64,000 nucleotides of DNA from Polyangia bacterium (GTDB lineage: Bacteria > Myxococcota_A > Polyangia > Nannocystales > Nannocystaceae), in assembly GCA_030429545.1 (NCBI GenBank), contig JAUIFF010000011.1, positions 62,001 through 126,000 of the forward strand, read 5' to 3'. The translations under genes and the position numbers were made by a program. A model generated the notes under the pieces. That model was not told the origin of the DNA and searched no databases. It worked only from the letters and a program-made list of their open reading frames with translations. The number at the start of each line of letters is the position of its first letter. Position 1 is the stretch's first letter. This document shows positions 57,943 to 64,000 of the stretch, piece after piece.

Positions 57943-59670
57943 ATGCTTGGCACCAAGCACCCGTTTGCGAAGCGGTTTTGGCAACAGTGGCTCGACCTCC
58001 ACCCCGAGGAGGGTAGCACGCTCGGGTACCCGGGCTGTGCGCATCGGCTGCGACGACTATCGCCTGAGCATCGCAACGACGAGCAGGCTCGGCTGCAGCA
58101 ACTCCTCGGTGCGTGCACATCGGTGTTGACATCGCTGCGAGCTCCCCTAGCCCGGGCCTGTGTCGCACGCGCGGCGGCGGTTGTCCGGTTTCACTTGCAT
58201 TTACATGATTCCCAGTTCTACGCGCGCTCGGTCGAGCCCTCCCTCTACCCCTACCTCGTGGTCAGCCACCAGGTAGCCGACCTCGCCCGCCTGCCAACGG
58301 CTGACGAGCAGTGCCAACAACGCTGGCATGCCCTGGCACAGCGACTGCAGCAGCTTCCCACCGTGCTCGCCGATCAGGCTATCAACTTTACCGCGGGGCT
58401 CACCACAAACACCGCGACCCCCGATCGCCAACTACTCGCGCACGTGTTGGACGATCAAATCCCGGACATCACCGGATTTTTGGCAACCCAACTGGCCTCG
58501 CTCCCACCACCGTTTGGCCATGCCCTGCCGGCGAGTTTGCAGCAGACGCTACAACATGCATGTGCAACGGCAGCCGAGGCCTATGGCACCCACGCCCAGG
58601 TCCTCCGCAACGAGGTATTGCCACACTGTCGTGACCAGGCGGCGCTGGGGTCCGCCGAAGTCGGCTGGCGCCTGCGTGAAATGTTCCAGCTGTCGCAGTC
58701 ACCGGCCGAGCTGTTGGCTCGCGCACATGAGGTTCTTGCCACGGCCCAACGGCAGGCAGTCGTCGAGGCCAATCGGGTTGGAATTGCAGCTACAACTTTT
58801 GCGGAGGTCGCCGGCGAGTTCTCCAAGCGTCTGCAAGAACGTCCACTTGCCGACGACCAAGTCGTCGCCCACCATCGCAAGCTGCTGGACGAAACCCTCG
58901 CCTTTTTACGCACCCACGCGATTTTCCCGGTACCCGACCCGTGCCATCTCGAAATTGGCACCCTGCCACCGGCAGTCGTCGTTGGCACCGAAGCGACCAA
59001 CTGGCCAGCTCCACTATTTTTGCCGACAGTTCCCGCCCAGGTACGCGTGCGCGAGGTCGGAGCGATGCATCCACGCCTACAGTGGCGAAACTTGTTTGTA
59101 CACGAAGGGATCCCCGGGCACGGACTCCAAAGCCTGGCATTTCGCGAGCTGTTTGGTGGCGAGCCAGGCCAAAGCCTCGAACAACTGGCGTTTCTGTCGA
59201 TTCACGACACTGTCGCCCTGACCTTCGACGACTACGGCGCGATGCTCAACATCGAAGGCTATGCCGCCCACACCGAAGAACGCATGCTCGAGGCGGGGTT
59301 TCATCGCGGCGACGAACGGATGTTTGCCCGGGTTTGCCAGGCGATCCGCGCGTGTCGAGTGATCGCCGACCTCGGACTGCACACGGGCTTATTGTCGCCA
59401 CCCCAGGCCATCGAGCTGCTGACACGAGAGACCGCCATGCCCGAACAGTGGGCCCGTGGACAAGTTCTGCGCTACCTGCGATGTCCACTCCAGGCAATGA
59501 CCTATGGCGTGGGCTCATGGCTGTTTGCCGAGCTACGCGCCCAGGCCCAGCAACGAGGTCTGTCCGACCCCGCGTTTTATCGCCGGGTGTTTGCCTGTGG
59601 CCCCCTGTCGCCCGCGGCGATGGAACCGTTTTTATTTGGCGACTACGAACCTAGTTGTACCCGCAACTAA
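57943..59670 (+). CDS. DUF885 family protein (putative metallopeptidase-like)
   Basis: The 575-residue, mostly helical protein carries the DUF885 signature LFVHEGIPGHGLQSLAFREL (HExxPGH) near residue 384, with LRTHAIFPVPD and a later GYAAHTEERMLEAG. These supply His/Glu residues expected to bind metal, and the family resembles M32/M2-like helical peptidases. No signal peptide is present, so it acts in the cytoplasm. It starts 32 bp after the tRNA-Lys terminator and should have its own promoter overlapping that hairpin region. Confidence 0.82.
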   Translation: MLGTKHPFAKRFWQQWLDLHPEEGSTLGYPGCAHRLRRLSPEHRNDEQARLQQLLGACTSVLTSLRAPLARACVARAAAVVRFHLHLHDSQFYARSVEPSLYPYLVVSHQVADLARLPTADEQCQQRWHALAQRLQQLPTVLADQAINFTAGLTTNTATPDRQLLAHVLDDQIPDITGFLATQLASLPPPFGHALPASLQQTLQHACATAAEAYGTHAQVLRNEVLPHCRDQAALGSAEVGWRLREMFQLSQSPAELLARAHEVLATAQRQAVVEANRVGIAATTFAEVAGEFSKRLQERPLADDQVVAHHRKLLDETLAFLRTHAIFPVPDPCHLEIGTLPPAVVVGTEATNWPAPLFLPTVPAQVRVREVGAMHPRLQWRNLFVHEGIPGHGLQSLAFRELFGGEPGQSLEQLAFLSIHDTVALTFDDYGAMLNIEGYAAHTEERMLEAGFHRGDERMFARVCQAIRACRVIADLGLHTGLLSPPQAIELLTRETAMPEQWARGQVLRYLRCPLQAMTYGVGSWLFAELRAQAQQRGLSDPAFYRRVFACGPLSPAAMEPFLFGDYEPSCTRN

Positions 59671-59686
59671 TCGCCAAACCAATACC

Positions 59687-59711
59687 TTGGCGAGGCGGCA
59701 ACCCTCGCCAA
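59687..59711. terminator. Hairpin in convergent gap, likely bidirectional terminator
   Basis: TTGGCGAGG at 59687-59695 pairs perfectly with CCTCGCCAA at 59703-59711 around a 7-base loop. It lies in the 56-bp gap between the DUF885 gene and the convergent zinc-ribbon lipoprotein gene. Confidence 0.65.
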
Positions 59712-59726
59712 AGTCAACTGCAGCGA

Positions 59727-60245
59727 CTACTGCTCGAGACGCTCTTCGCCGAGCTCGACATCCTCACCGTCGGGAGTCACGGCCTCTTCGTCGAGTTCCC
59801 AGCCCTCAACCGTGTCCTCGAGCGGAGCAGCGCCGCCATAGGTCACTGCGGCCGCCGACGAGTCATCGCTGGTACACGAATCCGAGCCACAGGTCGGCAT
59901 ATCGCCGCCAGTGGTCATATCCGCGGTTGTTTCTCCGTCTGTTGTTTCGCCGTCCGTGGTTGTCTCGGCTGCGGTGTCGGCGGTATCGGCCGTGTCCGCG
60001 GTGTCGCCTGAGTTGGCAGTCTCTGCCGCTGTATCCGCGGTGTCTGCTGTGGTCGCAACCATGGTGGTTGCGTCGGTGCTGTTGGTGTCATTGCTATCGT
60101 CGCAACCGGCAACGCCAAAGCCGAGCAGGAGACTCATTCCCAAGGACAGTGCGGCGGATGGAGCACAGCGGACGGTGGTGCCGCAAAAAGGACAGGCGCG
60201 TTCTTCCAACGCGACAAACCGATGACAATTCGAACAGGTCTTCAT
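59727..60245 (-). CDS. Zinc-ribbon plus lipobox protein with Thr/Asp/Ala-rich ectodomain
   Basis: From the ATG at 60245 the protein has 172 residues. It begins with a two-CxxC zinc ribbon (MKTCSNCHRFVALEERACPFCG). A hydrophobic segment ending in LGFGVAGC follows, a lipobox-like sequence at about residues 43-50. A low-complexity tail of Thr, Asp, Ala and Glu with repeated DTADTA and TTDGET units comes next. The zinc ribbon would stay in the cytoplasm or be removed if the lipobox is cut, an unusual layout for a signal peptide. The longer frame to 60368 adds an unconvincing N-terminus. Confidence 0.68.
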   Translation of the reverse strand: MKTCSNCHRFVALEERACPFCGTTVRCAPSAALSLGMSLLLGFGVAGCDDSNDTNSTDATTMVATTADTADTAAETANSGDTADTADTADTAAETTTDGETTDGETTADMTTGGDMPTCGSDSCTSDDSSAAAVTYGGAAPLEDTVEGWELDEEAVTPDGEDVELGEERLEQ

Positions 60246-60412
60246 AAGAAGTTGATCACAAAAGACTGCACAGTCGTTGTCCGCAACCAAACTCACATAA
60301 AAGCAAATTCTGCGTGTTTTGAGCACACATGTGCGTGAATCATCCCGGCTGCTGGGCTGGCGAGGCACGAGTTTGCCTCGGTTGGCGAACGCCAGTATTT
60401 AAGCTCCGCAAG

Positions 60413-60859
60413 ATGCCCGCACCATCGATGCACACCCGGGCGCTGGGGCTCGATGTCGGTAGTAAAACCATCGGAATGGCCGTCTCCGACCCTGGTGCAG
60501 CGATTGCGACCGCCCACGAGGTCCTGCGCCGACGGGGCGAGCAAAACGATGTGGCTGCCGTCCGTACATTTTGCCAGGACCATGCGGTCGGCCGGATCGT
60601 GGTCGGATTGCCGCTCGAGCTCGATGGCACGGTCGGCCACCGTGCCCGTCGGGTCAAACGCTTTGTCAAAGCCCTCGAGGCTGCCGTGGAGATCCCGGTG
60701 CTCCTGTGGGACGAACGGTTTTCAACCGCCGCTGCCAAACGCACGCTGTTGGCCACCGACACCTCGCGGGCCCGGCAAAAAGCCCAGGTCGATGCCCTCG
60801 CAGCCCAGTTCTTTTTACAGGGCTGGCTCGACGCGGGCTGCCCCGGAGGTCACCAATGA
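60413..60859 (+). CDS. ruvX: Holliday junction resolvase-like RNase RuvX (YqgF)
   Basis: This 148-residue RNase-H-fold protein has the YqgF motifs: ALGLDVGSKTIGMAVSD with the first catalytic Asp, IVVGLPLELDGTVG, LLWDERFSTAAA and KAQVDALAAQFFLQGWLD with the last Asp. The family acts on branched DNA or processes the 16S rRNA precursor. The start is the ATG at 60413, and the ATG at 60428 is also reasonable. Its stop overlaps the mltG start (ATGA), so the two are translationally coupled. Confidence 0.92.
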   Translation: MPAPSMHTRALGLDVGSKTIGMAVSDPGAAIATAHEVLRRRGEQNDVAAVRTFCQDHAVGRIVVGLPLELDGTVGHRARRVKRFVKALEAAVEIPVLLWDERFSTAAAKRTLLATDTSRARQKAQVDALAAQFFLQGWLDAGCPGGHQ

Positions 60860-61998
60860 AGTTTCGCCGCTCGCGGTTGGCCCAACGTCTCGCCCTTGCA
60901 GTATGTGTACTTACACTTGCTGGCGGCGGCTACTGGCTGTGGCAAACCGGGCAGGAACTACTGAGCTACCCCACGCGGCCCGGAGCCGGTTCGGCAGCGG
61001 CAGTGACCATCGACATTCCCCGCGGCTCGAGCTTCCCCGATGTCCTCAAGATCCTTGTTGACGAAGGTGTCATTGCCACCTCCGACTCCTTGTACTTCAA
61101 ACTATTTGTCCTGCACCGGGGCGCCGCCGGCAAAATTACAGCGGGCGAGCATCATGTCCGTGGGGACATGACCCCAGAGGAACTCCTGGTCGAACTGCAA
61201 CGCTCCCAGCCGGCGTTGGAAGTACGGGTCACCATTCCGGAGGGGAAGAACACCCTGGAAATCGCCGGCATTCTAGCCGATGCCGGGCTCGGGGAGCGCG
61301 ATGCCCTGTTTGCCGCCACTCGCAGCCCCACCCTTCTCAAGGGCCTGCCCGAGGGTCTCAAGTCGGTCGAGGGCTACCTGTTTCCCGATACCTACAAGTT
61401 TTCAACCCGGGCGAGCGCCGAGCAAATCTTTGCCAAGATGATCGAGCGCCATCATCAAGTTTATAGCGACCTTCGCCGCCGACATCGGGAGTCGGCCGAA
61501 AACCTGTCGCGGATGTTTGACTGGGGCGACTACCAAATCCTGACCATGGCGAGCCTGGTCGAAAAGGAAACCGGTGCCGCCCACGAGCGTCCACTGATCG
61601 CCGGCGTGTTTTTCAACCGGCTGCGGTTTGCCTCGTTCAAACCCAAGTTGCTACAAACCGACCCAACCATCATCTACGGGTGCACGGTGCCCGTTGAGGT
61701 CTCGGCCGCGTGCAAGCAGTTCGAGGGACGGATCCGTCGCATCCACCTGCGCGATCCCGACAACCCCTACAACACCTATACCCACGAGGGACTGCCCCCC
61801 GGCCCGATCACCAACCCCGGCCGGGCAGCCCTCGAAGCGGTGTTTGCCCCCAAACAATCGCGATTTTTGTACTTTGTCTCGCGCAACGACGGCACCCATC
61901 AGTTCTCGCGCTCACGTGCCGAGCATGAGGCCGCCGTCGACAAATACATCCGCGGTGGGGCAGTTGGCGATGGTTCGGCAGCCGGCTCCCAGCAATAA
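60856..61998 (+). CDS. mltG: Endolytic murein transglycosylase MltG (YceG)
   Basis: MltG cuts nascent peptidoglycan glycan strands and limits their length. The 380-residue protein has one N-terminal TM helix (about residues 8-27), then a LysM-like region (IDIPRGSSFPDVLKILVDEGVI) and the YceG catalytic domain with GYLFPDTY and MASLVEKETG (the Glu is the catalytic residue). These are followed by LQTDPTIIYG, YNTYTHEGLPPGPITNPG and YFVSRNDGTHQFS. A GGAGGT ribosome binding site ends 5 bp before the ATG at 60856, inside ruvX. Confidence 0.94.
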   Translation: MKFRRSRLAQRLALAVCVLTLAGGGYWLWQTGQELLSYPTRPGAGSAAAVTIDIPRGSSFPDVLKILVDEGVIATSDSLYFKLFVLHRGAAGKITAGEHHVRGDMTPEELLVELQRSQPALEVRVTIPEGKNTLEIAGILADAGLGERDALFAATRSPTLLKGLPEGLKSVEGYLFPDTYKFSTRASAEQIFAKMIERHHQVYSDLRRRHRESAENLSRMFDWGDYQILTMASLVEKETGAAHERPLIAGVFFNRLRFASFKPKLLQTDPTIIYGCTVPVEVSAACKQFEGRIRRIHLRDPDNPYNTYTHEGLPPGPITNPGRAALEAVFAPKQSRFLYFVSRNDGTHQFSRSRAEHEAAVDKYIRGGAVGDGSAAGSQQ

Positions 61999-62019
61999 CA
62001 TGTATCCTCAAACAACTTG

Positions 62020-64000
62020 CTAGCGTCGGCGCTTGCGCGGCTCGGGAGGCTTGGCCGTTAAGGGATCGTCTGGCCAGGAATGTCGCGGGTAGCGACGCAT
62101 GAGCGCCCGCCGTTGCTCGGGGTAGTGACGCTGCCAAAACCCAACGAGATCTGTGGTGACTTGCACGGCCCGACGGTTGGGCGCCAATAGATGTAAGACC
62201 AATGAAATCCGACCACCGAGAATTGTCGGCCCCTGCTCGAGCCCAAAAAAGTCCTGCAACCGCGACTCGATCCACGCCGGCCGGTCCTCCTCGTAGTGTA
62301 CCGGCACCCGCCGGCGCCCCGGCAGCGCGATATGGGTCGGGCATAACCGCTGCAACCGGGCCTGGTCGAATTGACCGAGAACATGGGCCAACACATCGGC
62401 CCGGCGCAACTCGGCAAAGCTCGTGCAGTTGTGGCACAACGCCAAAATCGTCTGTTCGACCACCGCGTTCAAACGCTCGCTGAGAGAGCTCAAACCTGAA
62501 CCCGAGTCCTCACCCAGAACCAGTCCTTGCACTGCGTCGGGCGCATGCTCGGCGATCAGAGCCAGCCGCCGCCGCAACTGGGTGATCGCCCCGGCGGGCT
62601 CGACAAAACGGTCGACACCGTAGTCGAACACCGCCTTGGCGAGAACTTCGGCCGCTTCGGGGGGTAGCGACTGCAGGCGGCTACGGTCCAAGGTGACGTT
62701 GCCAAACCGCAACTCGCTGACCCCCTCGACCCGCTCGCGCTGGCTGTCGAACGACAAGTTTGTATGATCACTGATTTGCTCGGCAAACAGGTCGAGCAAC
62801 CACTCGGGCTCGACAATCGCTGCCCGGGTGACCACAGCCTTGCCCTGTCCGGTGCCGCGCCGTTGCTCAACTGTCAGCGCCACGACGATCGGCACATCGC
62901 CGACCGCACAACTCGGTCCGAGTTTGGCGTGTCCGCCCTGGCAAAATGCGACGGTCCGATCGCCACGCTCATCCCGGCGAACCTCCGCGACCCGATCGGG
63001 ATAGGCGGTGAGCAGCGACAGGCACAGGGCTTGGTCACGCTGTCCCCGGGGCGGAGGCTTGCCGACGTGCGGGATACATGTATTTGCACTTTTCACCAGG
63101 GCGCGGGCGACCCTTCGCACCCGCGCGCAAGCATCTGGCACCACCGCCCCGTGATGACCGCGTTGCGCTGCCCGCAGGTCGTCGATCTCATTGAGGAGGT
63201 CGCAGGCAGCCTCACGCCTCGCCGACTTTTTGCGGACATGTGGCGGGTAAATACTGCGTTCGGACAACAGCGCCACCGCGGTCGCAGCCATCGACACAAT
63301 CCCGTGCTCTGCCCCTGCCACGACAACCCGGGCCAGCCGCGGATGTAGCGGTAGGCGACGCATCTGGCTGCCAACAGCGGTCAATGCCCCTTCGCTGTCA
63401 AGCGCACCAATCGCGACCAACAACTCGCGCGCATGGGCGAGGGACGCAGCCGAAGGTTCGTCGAGCCACCGCAACCCGGTCATTGGGCCGTCGCCCCCAC
63501 TCAGCCGCAATATGGCACCGGCGAGATCGGCTCGCAGGACTTCGGGTCGGTCAAACGCCGGCCTGCGGTTGAAATCATTTTGACTATACAAACGAATACA
63601 GCGGCCGGGCCGGGTGCGTCCAGCTCGTCCGGCACGTTGGGTTGCCGATGCCTGTGAAATTGGCCGCAGCGCCAACACCGGCAAACCCGACCATGGATCG
63701 TGGGAGGCTTGGCGGTGCAGCCCACTGTCGATCACCGCGACGACGCCATCGATCGTGATCGAGGTTTCGGCGACATTGGTACTCAGAATAAGTTTGTAGA
63801 CCCCACGATTTTCGACAGCTTCATCCTGGGCCTGCGGCGGCATCTCGCCGTGTAGTCGGTGGATCTCTAGGCCGTGGTGGCGGGCGAGTCCGGCACAGGC
63901 CTCGGCACAGGCGGCGATCTCACGGGCCCCCGGCAAAAACACCAGGACATGTCCGTCGAGCCCGGTATCGACAATGTCGTGAAACGCCCGCAGCACCCGA
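62020..64000 (-). CDS. hrpB: ATP-dependent helicase HrpB, C-terminal part (runs off right edge)
   Basis: About 659 codons are visible. The gene continues beyond the window, so the N-terminal ATPase motifs are missing. The visible part starts within RecA-like domain 2 (HVLVFLPGAREIAACAEA), then motif V (STNVAETSITIDGVVAVIDSG) and motif VI (ATQRAGRAGRTRPGRCIRLY). The HrpB-type C-terminal region follows: LLTAYPDRVAEVRRDE, CQGGHAKLG and the end YPRHSWPDDPLTAKPPEP. HrpB is a DEAH-box helicase and its physiological role is poorly known. It converges with mltG, 21 bp apart. Confidence 0.92.
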   Translation of the reverse strand, partial: RVLRAFHDIVDTGLDGHVLVFLPGAREIAACAEACAGLARHHGLEIHRLHGEMPPQAQDEAVENRGVYKLILSTNVAETSITIDGVVAVIDSGLHRQASHDPWSGLPVLALRPISQASATQRAGRAGRTRPGRCIRLYSQNDFNRRPAFDRPEVLRADLAGAILRLSGGDGPMTGLRWLDEPSAASLAHARELLVAIGALDSEGALTAVGSQMRRLPLHPRLARVVVAGAEHGIVSMAATAVALLSERSIYPPHVRKKSARREAACDLLNEIDDLRAAQRGHHGAVVPDACARVRRVARALVKSANTCIPHVGKPPPRGQRDQALCLSLLTAYPDRVAEVRRDERGDRTVAFCQGGHAKLGPSCAVGDVPIVVALTVEQRRGTGQGKAVVTRAAIVEPEWLLDLFAEQISDHTNLSFDSQRERVEGVSELRFGNVTLDRSRLQSLPPEAAEVLAKAVFDYGVDRFVEPAGAITQLRRRLALIAEHAPDAVQGLVLGEDSGSGLSSLSERLNAVVEQTILALCHNCTSFAELRRADVLAHVLGQFDQARLQRLCPTHIALPGRRRVPVHYEEDRPAWIESRLQDFFGLEQGPTILGGRISLVLHLLAPNRRAVQVTTDLVGFWQRHYPEQRRALMRRYPRHSWPDDPLTAKPPEPRKRRR

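Noticed and set aside
59911..60225. Plus-strand Val/Ser-rich frame opposite the zinc-ribbon lipoprotein
   Set aside because: It mirrors the Thr/Asp/Ala repeat of the real gene and has no start context or similarity.

Overview
The window looks like chromosomal DNA of a myxobacterium, most likely of the Nannocystis/Plesiocystis/Enhygromyxa group (Myxococcota). This is inferred from gene style, not from a marker gene. The DNA is GC-rich. It carries Ser/Thr kinases, one with TPR repeats. It also carries many secreted lipoproteins with Thr/Asp/Gly-rich linkers, including 32 consecutive Gly-Asp pairs, and cysteine-rich Myxo-type repeat proteins. A front-end fatty-acid desaturase with a cytochrome b5 domain fits a lineage known for polyunsaturated fatty acids. 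Housekeeping genes are intact and stand beside lineage-specific secreted proteins.

Layout. 1-4.7 kb: partial lipoprotein, secreted Cys-rich protein, membrane protein, panB, b5-fused desaturase. 4.7-6.9 kb: direct repeats, a very AT-rich patch, a six-repeat zinc-finger protein and a degenerate repeat array. 6.8-15.7 kb, all minus strand: a secreted amidohydrolase pair, an Lgt-like membrane protein, a fused 5-oxoprolinase/hydantoinase, a gamma-carbonic-anhydrase-like protein and a small membrane protein. 15.7-19.4 kb: two tandem Cys-rich lipoprotein paralogues and a truncated third copy, flanked by hairpin-forming intergenic repeats. 19.4-30.6 kb: tail-anchored kinase, DUF3108 protein, pdxA, uvrA, Gly-Asp lipoprotein, SDR, CPBP protease, coiled-coil protein. 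30.8-35.3 kb: dnaG, rpoD and a deoxyribosyltransferase-like gene in one operon. 35.4-38.5 kb: M28 peptidase and adk-pssA. 38.7-41.7 kb: a kinase-TPR gene with an apparent frameshift. 41.9-45.3 kb: an ATP-grasp / esterase / ATP-grasp operon. 45.3-46.5 kb: hairpin repeats and a Cys-rich lipoprotein. 46.6-50.2 kb: mfd. 50.3-55.9 kb: 95-bp repeats, a metallopeptidase lipoprotein, a coiled-coil membrane protein, a PhoB-like regulator behind a Pho-box-like array, and a metzincin. 56.2-64 kb: unknown protein, VOC protein, tRNA-Lys with a strong terminator, DUF885 protein, zinc-ribbon lipoprotein, ruvX-mltG, and the C-terminal part of hrpB running off the end.

The most unexpected signal is a dispersed gapped palindrome, TGYANNTRCA. 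I found 37 exact copies by hand where base composition predicts about two. Copies lie in coding and non-coding DNA. In genes they mostly sit in the one frame where every A or T falls at a wobble position. This suggests a DNA-level motif of unknown function. Other leads are the hairpin repeat family and the gene copy truncated at one of its members, the uncharacterised ATP-grasp/esterase operon, the Pho-box-like array, and several enzymes that lack family-defining residues (a UvrA, an Lgt-like protein and one amidohydrolase).
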